Assembly (NCBI RefSeq): GCF_001293525.1
Contig: NZ_BBYR01000013.1
Span: 52,381-116,380, forward strand
Reading direction: 5' to 3'
Origin: Pseudideonella sakaiensis
GTDB lineage: Bacteria; Pseudomonadota; Gammaproteobacteria; Burkholderiales; Burkholderiaceae_C
DNA length: 64,000 bases
Positions 48,523 through 56,997 of this stretch are shown in pieces. The notes beneath the pieces were generated by a model. That model made no database searches and was not told the DNA's origin. It worked only from the letters and a program-made list of their open reading frames with translations. The first letter of the stretch is position 1, and every line of letters begins with the position of its first letter. Position numbers and translations under genes: made by a program.

Positions 48523-49803
48523 ATGCAGCAGATCATTGATCGGCGACTGGCGGGCAAGAACAAGTCGATCGGCAACCGGGAGCGCTTCCTGCGCCGCCAC
48601 AAGGAGCAGATCCGCGAGGCGGTGAAGCGGGCGGTGGACGGGCGCGGCATCCGCGACATGGCGCAGGGGGAGGAGATCACCATCCCCAAGCGCGACATCA
48701 GCGAGCCGGTGTTCGGCCACGGCAGCGGTGGCAAGCGCGAGATGGTGCACCCCGGCAACCAGGAGTACGTGCGCGGCGACCGCATCGCCCGGCCCAAGGG
48801 CGGCGGCGGGGGCGGCGGCAGCGGCAGCGGGCAGGCGAGCGACTCCGGCGAGGGCGAGGACGATTTCGTCTTCCACCTCACCAAGGAAGAGTTCATGCAG
48901 GTCTTCTTCGACGACCTGGCCCTGCCCAACCTGGCGCGCACCACGCTGGCCGAGACGCCCGAGTACAAGACGCACCGGGCCGGCTTCTCCAGCGACGGCA
49001 CGCCGAACAACCTGCACGTGGTGCGCTCGATGCGCGGCGCGATCGGGCGGCGCATCGCGCTCGGCAGCGACTCGCGGCGCACGCTGCGCGAGGCCGAGGA
49101 ACGGCTGGAGGCGCTGCGCCGCGAGGCCGACGAGCGGGTGCGCGCGGCCGAGCTGCCGGCGCTCGAGGCCGAGGTGCTCGCGCTGCGCCAGCGGCTCGAG
49201 CGCATTCCCTACCTCGATCCGATCGACCTGCGCTACCGCAGCCGCGTGCGCGTGCCGGTGCCGACCGCGAAGGCCGTGATGTTCTGCCTGATGGACGTCT
49301 CGGGCTCGATGGACGAGAGCCGCAAGGAACTGGCCAAGCGCTTCTTCATCCTGCTCTACCTGTTCCTGACGCGGCACTACGAGAAGATCGACATCGTCTT
49401 CATCCGCCACCACACGCAGGCGCAGGAGGTGGACGAGCAGAACTTCTTCCACTCCACCGAGACCGGCGGCACCGTCGTGTCGAGCGCGCTGGTGCTGATG
49501 GAGGAGATCGCCCGCACCCGCTACCCGACGAGCGAGTGGAACATCTACGGCGCGCAGGCGAGCGACGGCGACAACTGGCACCACGACAGCGGCCGCTGCC
49601 GCGACCTGCTGGCCCGCACCATCCTGCCGCTGTGCCGCTACTTCGCCTACGTGCAGGTGGCCGAGGAAGAGCAGAACCTGTGGGAGGAGTACGCCCAGCT
49701 GGCCGCGCAGAGCACGAACTTCGCGGTACGCAAGGCGATCGAGGCCTCGCAGATCTACCCGGTGTTCCGGGACCTGTTCAAGAAGGAAGGGGCACCCGCA
49801 TGA
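48523..49803 (+). CDS. yeaH: DUF444 / YeaH-family protein (VWA-like)
   Basis: A 426-residue partner of YeaG. N-terminal MQQIIDRRLAGKNKSIGNRERFLRRHK and DMAQGEEITIPKRDISEPVFGHGSGG are family signatures; a Gly/Ser-rich linker (GGGGGGGSGSG) near residue 90 precedes the conserved DDFVFHLTKEEFMQVFFDDLALPNL. The C-terminal half is VWA-like with MIDAS DVSGSMDES near residue 262 and metal Thr in TETGGTVVSSAL. Ends in ATGA overlap with spoVR. Confidence 0.96.
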   Translation: MQQIIDRRLAGKNKSIGNRERFLRRHKEQIREAVKRAVDGRGIRDMAQGEEITIPKRDISEPVFGHGSGGKREMVHPGNQEYVRGDRIARPKGGGGGGGSGSGQASDSGEGEDDFVFHLTKEEFMQVFFDDLALPNLARTTLAETPEYKTHRAGFSSDGTPNNLHVVRSMRGAIGRRIALGSDSRRTLREAEERLEALRREADERVRAAELPALEAEVLALRQRLERIPYLDPIDLRYRSRVRVPVPTAKAVMFCLMDVSGSMDESRKELAKRFFILLYLFLTRHYEKIDIVFIRHHTQAQEVDEQNFFHSTETGGTVVSSALVLMEEIARTRYPTSEWNIYGAQASDGDNWHHDSGRCRDLLARTILPLCRYFAYVQVAEEEQNLWEEYAQLAAQSTNFAVRKAIEASQIYPVFRDLFKKEGAPA

Positions 49804-51407
49804 CCCTCGTCACCGACCGCGAGCCGCCCGGCCGCACCGCACCGGCCGGCCCGGCGGCCACGCTGCGCCGTCGCCGCGCGGCCGACCTGGCCAGCCCGCC
49901 GAAGGCCACGGCACCGCTGCCGGCGCCGAGCGACTGGTCCTTCGAGCTGATCGAGCAGTACCACGGCGTGATCCGGCAGACCGCCGAGCGCTACGGCCTG
50001 GACACCTACCCGAACCAGCTCGAGATCATCACCGCCGAGCAGATGATGGACGCCTACGCGAGCGTGGGCATGCCGGTGAACTACCGCCACTGGAGCTACG
50101 GCAAGGAGTTCATCGCCACCGAGAAGAACTACCGCCGCGGCCACATGGGCCTGGCCTACGAGATCGTCATCAACAGCAACCCCTGCATCAGCTACCTGAT
50201 GGAGGAGAACACGCTGGCGATGCAGGCGCTGGTGATCGCGCATGCGGCCTACGGCCACAACAGCTTCTTCAAGGGCAACTACCTGTTCCGGATGTGGACC
50301 GACGCGTCGTCGATCATCGACTACCTCGTCTACGCGAAGAACTACGTCGGCGCCTGCGAGGAGCGGCACGGCATCGACGCCGTCGAGGCGCTGCTGGACA
50401 GCTGCCATGCGCTGATGAACCACGGGGTGGACCGCTACCGCCGGCCCGGCAAGCTCAGCCTCGCGCAGGAGACGCTGCGCAGCAAGGAGCGCGAGGAGTA
50501 CGCGCAGCGGCAGATCAACGACATGTGGCGCACGCTGCCGCGGCGCGCCGAGAAGGCCGCCGAGGAGACCCTGGTCAAGCGCTTCCCCGAGGAGCCGCAG
50601 GAGAACCTGCTCTACTTCATCGAGAAGAACGCGCCGCTGCTCGAGCCCTGGCAGCGCGAGATCGTGCGCATCGTGCGCAAGGTCGCGCAGTACTTCTACC
50701 CGCAGCGGCAGACCCAGGTGATGAACGAGGGCTGGGCCACGTTCTGGCACCACAAGCTGCTGAACACGATGTACGACGACGGCCACCTGACCGACGGCAC
50801 GATGATCGAGTGGCTGAAGTCGCACACCAACGTGGTCTACCAGCCGCGGGTGACGGACCGCGGCTACAGCGGCATCAACCCGTACGCGCTCGGCTTCGCG
50901 ATGTACAACGACATCAAGCGCATCTGCGAGGCGCCGACCGAGGAGGACCGCCACTGGTTCCCCGACATCGCCGGCGCCGACTGGCTCGAGACCCTCGACC
51001 ACGCGATGCGCAACTACAAGGACGAGAGCTTCATCGGGCAGTTCCTGTCGCCGAACCTGATGCGCGAGTTCCGCTTCTTCGCGATCCGCGACGACGAGAA
51101 GGAGAAGGAGCTGGAGGTGGCGGCGATCCACGATGAGAGCGGCTACCGCGCGCTGCGCGAGATGCTGTCGCGCCAGTACGACCTCGGCACGCGCGAGCCC
51201 AACATCCAGGTCTGGAACGTGAACCTGCGCGGCGACCGCTCGCTGACGCTGCGCCACACCCAGCACAACGACCGCCCGCTGCACGACACCGCGCAGGAGG
51301 TGCTGAAGCACGTGGCCCGGCTGTGGGGCTTCGGCGTGCAGCTGGAGAGCGTGAACGGCGCGGGGCAGGTGCAGAAGCGCTGGTCGGTGAGCGCGCCCAG
51401 CCACTGA
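49800..51407 (+). CDS. spoVR: SpoVR family protein (YcgB)
   Basis: A 535-residue SpoVR-like protein of unknown molecular role, widely encoded with yeaG and yeaH and involved in stationary-phase or sporulation-like physiology. Markers: WSFELIEQYHGVIRQTAERYGLDTYPNQLEIITAEQMMDAYA-region, HWSYGKEFI, YEIVINSNPCISYLMEENT, AHAAYGHNSFFKGN, NEGWATFWHHKLLNTMYD and FIGQFLSPNLMREF. The first 40 residues are poorly conserved and Pro/Ala-rich. Its start overlaps yeaH by four bases, so yeaG-yeaH-spoVR form one operon. Confidence 0.95.
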   Translation: MTLVTDREPPGRTAPAGPAATLRRRRAADLASPPKATAPLPAPSDWSFELIEQYHGVIRQTAERYGLDTYPNQLEIITAEQMMDAYASVGMPVNYRHWSYGKEFIATEKNYRRGHMGLAYEIVINSNPCISYLMEENTLAMQALVIAHAAYGHNSFFKGNYLFRMWTDASSIIDYLVYAKNYVGACEERHGIDAVEALLDSCHALMNHGVDRYRRPGKLSLAQETLRSKEREEYAQRQINDMWRTLPRRAEKAAEETLVKRFPEEPQENLLYFIEKNAPLLEPWQREIVRIVRKVAQYFYPQRQTQVMNEGWATFWHHKLLNTMYDDGHLTDGTMIEWLKSHTNVVYQPRVTDRGYSGINPYALGFAMYNDIKRICEAPTEEDRHWFPDIAGADWLETLDHAMRNYKDESFIGQFLSPNLMREFRFFAIRDDEKEKELEVAAIHDESGYRALREMLSRQYDLGTREPNIQVWNVNLRGDRSLTLRHTQHNDRPLHDTAQEVLKHVARLWGFGVQLESVNGAGQVQKRWSVSAPSH

Positions 51408-51501
51408 ACGGCGGGGTGGGCCGCCCGCGGTCGCCCTGCCCGCGACACCGATCCCGTCCGCCGGACTGCGCCAAGACCCGCCGGTGCGGCCGCCGCCCGG
51501 C

Positions 51502-52812
51502 TCAGTTCTCCAGCAGCGCCTCGCAGCGCCGTGCGATCGCGGCGATCACCGGGTCCTCGGGGCCGCCGTCGGCGGCCGGGGCCGCGCCGGCAGCCGCGGG
51601 CGCACCGGGCCGGCCCGCGTGCAGCTCCGTGCCGGTGCCCGTGCCCGCCACGGCCCGCTGGCACGCAGCCAGGGCCCGTACCGCGTCGGCGAAGCCCGGC
51701 GACCCCAGCACCGCCGCGACCGCCCGGCCGAGGCCCGCCGCGACTTCCTGCGGCCACAGCAGCACCCCGGCGCCGGCCGCCACGACACGCCTCGCGAACA
51801 GCAGCTGCTCGGCCTGCATCGGCAGCAGCACCACCGGCACGCCGGCGGACAGCGCCGCGAGCGTCGTGCCGGCGCCCGCCATGCCGACGAAGGCCTGCGC
51901 CTGCGGCAGGGCCGCGGCCAGGTCGATCGGCTCGGCCGACACCCGCAGCCAGGGCGTGTCCAGGCGCTGCGCGTCCTCGGGGGTGACGCCGTCCAGGTAG
52001 ACGAGGCTGCGCGCGGGCCCGGCCTGCAGCGCCCCGAGCGCCGGAGCCGCCGCCGGGTGGGTGGCGCGCAGGTAGCCGAGCACCCGCGGCCCCTCGCCGT
52101 CCGGCCAGCCCGGGGCGGCGCCACCCGGCGGCGAGGCCGGCAGGCCCCAGTGGCGCCCTTCCTGCGGGCCCCGGCCGCGCCAGGGCCGCAGCGGGTCCAG
52201 CTCGGGCCAGCCGAGCAGCACCCGCTCGTCGGCCGCATAGAGCGCGGCCAGCGACGGCAGCGGCGGCTCGCCGAGGCCGGCGAGCACCGCGTCGCAGACC
52301 CGCTGCACGCGCGTCTCGGCGGCTGCCAGGCGCTGCGCCGGCGCCGGCGTTTCCCACTCGCGGAACGCCGGCCACGGCCCCTCGGCCGGCGGGATGCAGA
52401 ATCCGTTGCCGAACAGCAGCCGCCGCAGCGGCTGCCCGCGCGCCGCCAGCAGCGCCGTCGGCGCATGGTCGGCCACCAGCAGCGCCGGCCCGGTCGCCTC
52501 GAGCAGCGTGCGCCAGCCGCGCGCCAGGCCGGCCAGCCGCCCGGCGTCCAGGTAGCCGGCACGGAACAGCAGCTCGGCATGGTTCGCCGGCTCGGGCATG
52601 TTCGCGAGCGTGGCCGTCCACACCGGGGCGGGCCACAGGCGCAGCCGCGGGTGCCGCAGCCGCTCGCCGAGCACGGCACCGGCCACCGACAGGTCCTTCC
52701 ACGCCAGGTCGACCGCGTGCCCGCGGCGCAGCAGCGCATCGGCCAGCGCCGTCAGCGCCTGCGCGTGGCCGAGCCCACCCCCCAGCTCCCACGCCAGCAG
52801 CAGCCGCGCCAT
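51502..52812 (-). CDS. Glycosyltransferase of the GT1/UGT-like superfamily
   Basis: A 436-residue protein with the GT-B layout: N-terminal LAWELGGGLGHAQALTALADALLRRGHAVDL (acceptor domain) and a C-terminal nucleotide-sugar domain (AFVGMAGAGTTLAALSAGVPVVLLPMQAEQLLFARRV) resembling UGT and MurG donors. The linker contains ALLVADHAPTALLAARG and WPELDPLRPW. No substrate can be assigned; the protein is not in an operon with known cell-wall or glycolipid genes. Ends with an Ala/Gly-rich C terminus. Ten base pairs after the stop of the lactate dehydrogenase gene, so the two may be co-transcribed. Confidence 0.82.
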   Translation of the reverse strand: MARLLLAWELGGGLGHAQALTALADALLRRGHAVDLAWKDLSVAGAVLGERLRHPRLRLWPAPVWTATLANMPEPANHAELLFRAGYLDAGRLAGLARGWRTLLEATGPALLVADHAPTALLAARGQPLRRLLFGNGFCIPPAEGPWPAFREWETPAPAQRLAAAETRVQRVCDAVLAGLGEPPLPSLAALYAADERVLLGWPELDPLRPWRGRGPQEGRHWGLPASPPGGAAPGWPDGEGPRVLGYLRATHPAAAPALGALQAGPARSLVYLDGVTPEDAQRLDTPWLRVSAEPIDLAAALPQAQAFVGMAGAGTTLAALSAGVPVVLLPMQAEQLLFARRVVAAGAGVLLWPQEVAAGLGRAVAAVLGSPGFADAVRALAACQRAVAGTGTGTELHAGRPGAPAAAGAAPAADGGPEDPVIAAIARRCEALLEN

Positions 52813-52822
52813 GCGCCGCGGC

Positions 52823-54244
52823 CTACAACGTGAAGATCTTGCCCGGGTTCATGATGTTCTTCGGGTCCAGCGCCTGCTTGACGCTGCGCATCAGCGCGAC
52901 CGCGCCGGCGCCGGCCTCGGTGACCAGGAAGTCCATCTTGTGCAGGCCGATGCCGTGCTCGCCGGTGCAGGTGCCGTCGAGCCGGATCGCACGCTCCACC
53001 AGGCGCTGGTTCAGCGCCTCGGCCTGCTCGCGCTCGGCGGGGATCGCCGGGTCGATCAGGTAGCCGAGGTGGAAGTTGCCGTCGCCGACGTGGCCGACGA
53101 TGAAGTACGGCAGGCCGGCCGCCTCGACCTCGGCCACGCTCTCGTCGATGCACTGCGCCAGCCGCGAGATCGGCACGCAGGTGTCGGTGGTCACGCAGCG
53201 GCAGCCCGGGCGGCTCTGCAGGGCCGAGAAATAGGCGTGGTGGCGCGCCGTCCACAGCCGCGTGCGCTCCTCCGTCGTGGTCGCCCACTCGAAGCCCTCG
53301 CCACCGTGCTCGGCCGCCACCGCCTGCACCGTCGCGGCCTGCTCGGCCACGCCCGCGGGGCTGCCGTGGAACTCCATCAGCAGCATCGGCGCCTCCTTCA
53401 GCGCCAGCCGGTCGTGCCGGTTCACGGCCCGCACCGCGTTCGCATCGAGCAGCTCGCAGCGGGCGATGGGCACGCCCAGCTGGATGACCTCGATGGTCGT
53501 GCGCACCGCCGCATCGATGCTGGGGAAGCTGCAGGTCGCCGCCGACACCGCCTCCGGCTGCGGGTACAGCCGCAGCGTCACCTCGGTGATCACGCCGAGC
53601 GTGCCTTCGCTGCCCACCATCAGCCGGGTCAGGTCGTAGCCGGCGGAGGACTTGCGGGCCCGGGTGCCGGTGTGCAGCACCTCGCCGGACGCGGTCACCA
53701 CCGTCAGGCCCAGCACGTTCTCGCGCATCGTGCCGTAGCGCACCGCGTTCGTGCCGCTGGCGCGGGTGGCGCTCATGCCGCCCAGGCTCGCATCCGCGCC
53801 CGGGTCGATGGGGAAAAACAGCCCGGTGTGGCGGATCTCATCGTTCAGCTGCTTGCGCGTGACACCCGCCTGCACCGTCACCGTCAGGTCCTCCGGCTGC
53901 ACCGCCAGCACGCGGTTCATCCGCGACAGGTCCAGGCTGATCCCGCCCTGCACCGCGAGCAGGTGGCCCTCCAGCGAGGAGCCGACGCCGAAGGGAATCA
54001 CCGGCACCGCCTCGTCGGCCGCGAGCCGCACCGCGTCGGCCACGTCCTCGTTGCTTTCGCACCAGACCACCGCGTCCGGCGGCGGCGCGTCCAGCGGCGA
54101 TTCGTCACGCCCATGCTGCTGGCGCACCGCCAGCGCCGTCGAGCAGCGCTCGCCGAAGCGCGCCTTCAGGCGCTCGAGCAGGGCGGGCGAGGCCGTGCGG
54201 CGCAGGGCCTCGGGCAAGACGTGGGACGGCAGCGGAGCGTTCAT
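52823..54244 (-). CDS. FAD-linked D-lactate/2-hydroxyacid dehydrogenase
   Basis: A 473-residue flavoprotein of the GlcD/DLD family, oxidising D-lactate or a similar 2-hydroxyacid. FAD-binding PCMH domain: VPVIPFGVGSSLEGHLL, LTVTVQAGVTRKQLNDE, GLFFPIDPGADASLGGMSATRASGTNAVRYGTMRENVLGL-region and SAGYDLTRLMVGSEGTLGVITEVTLRL; the FAD-oxidase C domain has YFIVGHVGDGNFHLGYLIDP, RLDGTCTGEHGIGLHKMDF and LDPKNIMNPGKI. This is the pattern of D-lactate dehydrogenase (cytochrome) of the mitochondrial type. Divergent from a small gene with a strong promoter. Confidence 0.9.
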   Translation of the reverse strand: MNAPLPSHVLPEALRRTASPALLERLKARFGERCSTALAVRQQHGRDESPLDAPPPDAVVWCESNEDVADAVRLAADEAVPVIPFGVGSSLEGHLLAVQGGISLDLSRMNRVLAVQPEDLTVTVQAGVTRKQLNDEIRHTGLFFPIDPGADASLGGMSATRASGTNAVRYGTMRENVLGLTVVTASGEVLHTGTRARKSSAGYDLTRLMVGSEGTLGVITEVTLRLYPQPEAVSAATCSFPSIDAAVRTTIEVIQLGVPIARCELLDANAVRAVNRHDRLALKEAPMLLMEFHGSPAGVAEQAATVQAVAAEHGGEGFEWATTTEERTRLWTARHHAYFSALQSRPGCRCVTTDTCVPISRLAQCIDESVAEVEAAGLPYFIVGHVGDGNFHLGYLIDPAIPAEREQAEALNQRLVERAIRLDGTCTGEHGIGLHKMDFLVTEAGAGAVALMRSVKQALDPKNIMNPGKIFTL

Positions 54245-54334
54245 GGCGGCGGCGCCGGGGCGCGGGCCGCGCCCCGGATCTGTGCGGAAGTCGACGCGCC
54301 AGCCTAACACCGTGGCTTCCGCGCCGCCCTGCGC

Positions 54335-54363
54335 TTGAAAGGGCCTCGGGTTTACCCTATATT
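54335..54363 (+). promoter_or_regulatory. Strong sigma-70 promoter of the 74-residue gene
   Basis: TTGAAA (54335-54340), a 17-base spacer and TATATT (54358-54363): the best -35/-10 pair found in the window. Start would be near 54370. A GGGTTTACCC element sits in the spacer and a palindrome on the start site. Confidence 0.75.
54348..54357. promoter_or_regulatory. Operator-like element A
   Basis: GGGTTTACCC, in the promoter spacer just before the -10. Shares GGGTTNACCC with the palindrome centred 24 bp downstream, so one repressor could bind both. Confidence 0.5.
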
Positions 54364-54367
54364 CGAC

Positions 54368-54385
54368 GTACGGGTTAACCCGTAC
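54368..54385. promoter_or_regulatory. Operator-like element B, 18-bp perfect palindrome
   Basis: GTACGGGTTAACCCGTAC spans the expected transcription start. Its position and perfect symmetry suggest a repressor site. The regulator is not evident in the window. Confidence 0.6.
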
Positions 54386-54427
54386 ATCGCCCCACCCGGC
54401 GCGATGGCACGTACGAAAGGCTCCACC

Positions 54428-54652
54428 ATGAGCACGCAAGCCCTCCGCACCGCTCCCGCCAACGGCACCCCCCTGCTCGCCCAGGCCTGGCACGGGCTGG
54501 TCGTCGCCGTCGACGCCGTCCTCGCCGCCCGCTACAACAAGGCGCAGATCGAGCACGTCGAGCAGCTGCTGCGCGCGTCCAACGCCTGCGAAGCCAGCAA
54601 CCCGGCCCGTGCCGAGGCGCTGCGGGGCGAGGCGGCGGCGCTGATCCACTGA
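54428..54652 (+). CDS. Small protein of unknown function
   Basis: A 74-residue protein not recognised. Predicted to be mostly helical (PLLAQAWHGLVVAVDAVLAARYNKAQIEHVEQLLRASNACE region), with a conserved-looking Trp-His near residue 22 and no membrane segment or signal peptide. A Shine-Dalgarno sequence (AAAGG) lies seven bases before the ATG; an in-frame ATG at 54404 lacks one. It is driven by the strong promoter with twin operators upstream, which supports it as a real and regulated gene. Divergent from the lactate dehydrogenase gene. Confidence 0.7.
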   Translation: MSTQALRTAPANGTPLLAQAWHGLVVAVDAVLAARYNKAQIEHVEQLLRASNACEASNPARAEALRGEAAALIH

Positions 54653-54754
54653 AGCGCCGCGGTCGCGCGGCGTCCGGTCCGATGGACGGACGGCCGGCGC
54701 GGCCCTTCTTCGCGGGCAGCGCCGATCCCCGGCGCGATGCCCGTCGCAGGGCGT

Positions 54755-54766
54755 CAGAATGCGCTC
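54755..54766 (+). promoter_or_regulatory. -10-like hexamer abutting a lipoprotein gene
   Basis: CAGAAT (54755-54760), six bases, then ATG 54767: the same spacing as at tldD and parB. The match to TATAAT is weak. Confidence 0.3.
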
Positions 54767-55243
54767 ATGAAGTTATTCCTGCCGGCCCTGGCGGCGACGT
54801 TCCTCTCCGCCTGCGCCAGCGCACCCCAGGCCCCGCGCCACGTCGATCACGCCGGTCCCGACCGGGTCTGCATCGAGGTCAGCAACTGGCCGAACATGGT
54901 GCGCGTCTTTACCACCGGCGAAGCGCACCTGTGGCTGAAGCAGATCGACGGTCTCGCGAGCCCGAGCGAATCGCGCGCCTGCGTGGCACCCGGCCAGCAC
55001 ACCATCGAGGTGCTGGCACACAACCGCTACGCCTACGCATCGGCGCAGATCGAGGTCGACGCCAAGTCCGGGCAGCCGCTGCGGATCGTGGCCAACCGTG
55101 AAGCCTCGGGCTTCGTCTTCCGCGTCCTCGATGCCGGCGCGGATCCGCCGTCGGAGCTCGTGCGCGTCGACAGGCCGGTCGAGCGCACGGCGACACCCTC
55201 GCCCGTCTACCTCCCGGTGACGCCGCCACCGGCGCGGCCGTGA
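54767..55243 (+). CDS. Putative lipoprotein
   Basis: A 158-residue secreted protein. The signal peptide MKLFLPALAATFLSACAS ends in a lipobox (LSAC, Cys at 16). The mature part is soluble and beta-rich (VRVFTTGEAHLWLKQIDGLA, APGQHTIEVLAHNRYAYASAQIEVDAKSG), which resembles DUF2846/PEGA-like carboxypeptidase-regulatory folds, but this is not a firm match. The C terminus is Pro-rich. A short stretch precedes another lipoprotein gene at 55369. Confidence 0.7.
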   Translation: MKLFLPALAATFLSACASAPQAPRHVDHAGPDRVCIEVSNWPNMVRVFTTGEAHLWLKQIDGLASPSESRACVAPGQHTIEVLAHNRYAYASAQIEVDAKSGQPLRIVANREASGFVFRVLDAGADPPSELVRVDRPVERTATPSPVYLPVTPPPARP

Positions 55244-55368
55244 CCCACGGGACGGGCCGCCCAGAGCGGCATGGCTGGCTCGCAAGCCAGCCCGCCCGCT
55301 GAGAATCGCGATCGTCGAAGCACGCGATCGGCCCGTCTCCCTTCCGACCTCCGCTTTCCGCCGACCTC

Positions 55369-55959
55369 ATGACCAAGCTGTCACTCGCCCTGGCCATCAC
55401 CGTTCTGTGCTCGGCCTGCGCCACGATGCAGCCGGCGCTGCCCGAGTCGTATCGCGGCCCGGTCGCCAAGGTCAAAGACTCGATGGCCAACGTGACGTCG
55501 AAGCAGGGCGACTTCTGCGTGCTGCACAGCATCGACGGCCGGCCGATCAGCAACGCCATCAACGAGACGATCGAGCGTGGCCGCGGCATGGGACTGAATC
55601 TGCACGCTTGGCTGACGGACCGTCGGATCCCTGCCGCAGCTGTCCGGGCCGGACTGAAGTGTCAGACCGTCCATGCCGCCCCGATCCTCGCGATGATCGG
55701 CACGGTCCAATCGGTAGAAGGCACCGTTGACTTCGCCCCGAAACCGGACGGCAGCTATATCGTCAAGGGCGTCCTCGCCCCCACGGGCTCCTCCGTCTGG
55801 ATCGAAGACGCTGGCTCCGGCGAAGTCGTCACGGCCAAGGTGACGAGCGCGAAGCAGGGGCCCGTGGCGCAGAGAGCCGACCCGATGACGGGACGTTCTC
55901 AAGCCAGGGTCTCGAGCCTTCCTGCGTTCGTGCGGTCGCCGTCCCAGGTCGCTATGTAG
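55369..55959 (+). CDS. Putative lipoprotein of unknown function
   Basis: A 196-residue protein with a lipoprotein signal (MTKLSLALAITVLCSACATM, lipobox CSAC with Cys at 17). The next 100 residues (YRGPVAKVKDSMANVTSKQGDFCVLHSIDGRPISNAI region) contain two Cys (about 50 and 98) and a GRGMGLNLHAWLTDRRIPA motif; the last 45 residues are Ser/Arg-rich. Not recognised as a named family. Base composition falls from here to 56.8 kb, so it may be acquired DNA. Similar signal type to the previous gene but otherwise unrelated. Confidence 0.65.
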   Translation: MTKLSLALAITVLCSACATMQPALPESYRGPVAKVKDSMANVTSKQGDFCVLHSIDGRPISNAINETIERGRGMGLNLHAWLTDRRIPAAAVRAGLKCQTVHAAPILAMIGTVQSVEGTVDFAPKPDGSYIVKGVLAPTGSSVWIEDAGSGEVVTAKVTSAKQGPVAQRADPMTGRSQARVSSLPAFVRSPSQVAM

Positions 55960-56094
55960 AACATACCTTTACCGTCGACCCTTATTGTGCCGAGAGCATC
56001 ACTTTGCTACTGTCAACAACGAACTCGCAGAAGCTTTGCGGTCAACTGAGAACACGTTGCTGATAGTGGGCCGAGTCATACGAAAGGAAGAGCG

Positions 56095-56343
56095 ATGTCA
56101 ACACTTGATCGCGAGTTCCAAACCTACCAGCGGCATCTTCCGCAACTGTTGGAACGCCATGAACGGCAGTTCGTCGTCATCCAAGGTGAACGCGTCGAGC
56201 ACTTTGGCCGCTCCTACGAGGCCGCACTTGAATGGGCCTACGGCAAGTTCGGCCTTGACCAACCCTTCTTCGTCAAGGAAGTCGTCTCCGAGCAAGAGTC
56301 GGTAGCGCACTTCACTCGCGATCTCGGGCTGTGCCGCACGTAA
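56095..56343 (+). CDS. Small protein paired with a retropepsin-like protease
   Basis: An 82-residue protein: LPQLLERHERQFVVIQGERVEHFGRSYEAALEWAYGKFG (about 16-54) and DQPFFVKEVVSEQESVAHF. This beta-alpha-beta pattern recalls DUF5678-type proteins (KGxxVLI..ge.V.. ...EAl..a...). The ribosome site (AAGGA) precedes the ATG. It overlaps the next gene by 13 bp, which suggests they work together. Function unknown. Lower G+C than neighbours. Confidence 0.72.
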   Translation: MSTLDREFQTYQRHLPQLLERHERQFVVIQGERVEHFGRSYEAALEWAYGKFGLDQPFFVKEVVSEQESVAHFTRDLGLCRT

Positions 56344-56771
56344 GTGGCCAGTTCGACCCCCGCTACGGTGTCGTGGTGGAGGTATGGGTGGGAGTCAGCC
56401 AGCCGCGCAGGCGCCACATGGCTACGCCGCCTCACCCGCTGCGACTCAGCTTCTTGCTGGACACCGGAGCCACGACCACGATGGTCTCCGAACAGCACAT
56501 GAGATCCCTGGGCATACCCCCGAGCGGAAAAACAACGGTAGCGAACTTCAACGGTCAGGGGGAATGCGCGACCTACGACGTCCAGTTCGGCCTCCACCTG
56601 CCTGGTACCAGCAAGGGGGAGAGATTCCGCATTACTGCGCTGCCAGTGATTGGGGGATCACTTCAGTCGACCCAGTCAATCGACGGCTTGATCGGCATCG
56701 ACGTCTTGCGGCACCTGACACTGGTCATAGAAGGCCCCCGGAACGGCTATCGGATGGAATACCCCGTCTAG
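56331..56771 (+). CDS. Retropepsin-like (clan AA) aspartic protease
   Basis: A 146-residue protein with the single-domain retropepsin pattern: RLSFLLDTGATTTMVSEQHMRSLGI (catalytic DTGA near residue 44), a flap-like FNGQGECATYDVQFGLHLPG and ITALPVIGGSLQSTQSIDGLIGIDVLRHLTLVI, where GIDVLR is the second conserved block of the fold. Such proteins are dimers in retroviruses; in bacteria their targets are mostly unknown. GTG 56331 is chosen as it keeps the N-terminal strand RYGVVVEVWVGV. It overlaps the small protein gene by 13 bp. Confidence 0.8.
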   Translation: MPHVSGQFDPRYGVVVEVWVGVSQPRRRHMATPPHPLRLSFLLDTGATTTMVSEQHMRSLGIPPSGKTTVANFNGQGECATYDVQFGLHLPGTSKGERFRITALPVIGGSLQSTQSIDGLIGIDVLRHLTLVIEGPRNGYRMEYPV

Positions 56772-56849
56772 CCTCTACAAAAAACCCCCTACGAACTGCC
56801 TGCAACATGGCGAGCAGTCACACCGCCAGGCCGAAGTCATTGATGTCAC

Positions 56850-56926
56850 TGGTAGGCCGTGTTGGACTTGAACCAACGACCAAAGGATTATGAGTCCTCT
56901 GCTCTGACCAACTGAGCTAACGGCCC
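56850..56926 (-). tRNA. tRNA with CAU anticodon (tRNA-Ile2 or elongator tRNA-Met)
   Basis: A 77-base cloverleaf with encoded CCA. Anticodon CAU at 56892-56890, T loop TTCAAGT. The TTCAAGTCC T-arm and ACTCATAAT loop resemble tRNA-Ile2, whose C34 becomes lysidine, more than elongator Met, but the choice is not certain from sequence. The first pair is G1-U72, a wobble at the acceptor end. A TACAAT box at 56981-56976 on the minus strand, 50 bases upstream, is a likely promoter. Confidence 0.93.
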
Positions 56927-56997
56927 GGGGCACCTCGGGGCCGCCGGCCGATGGCGCCGGCGGCGGTCGCGGCGGATTGTAGGCAGCCGGTGGGCGC

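Noticed and set aside
54653..56850. Integrated genomic island at the CAU tRNA
   Set aside because: The composition shift and small orphan genes fit, but I found no integrase gene and no repeated fragment of the tRNA 3' end that would mark the other att site.
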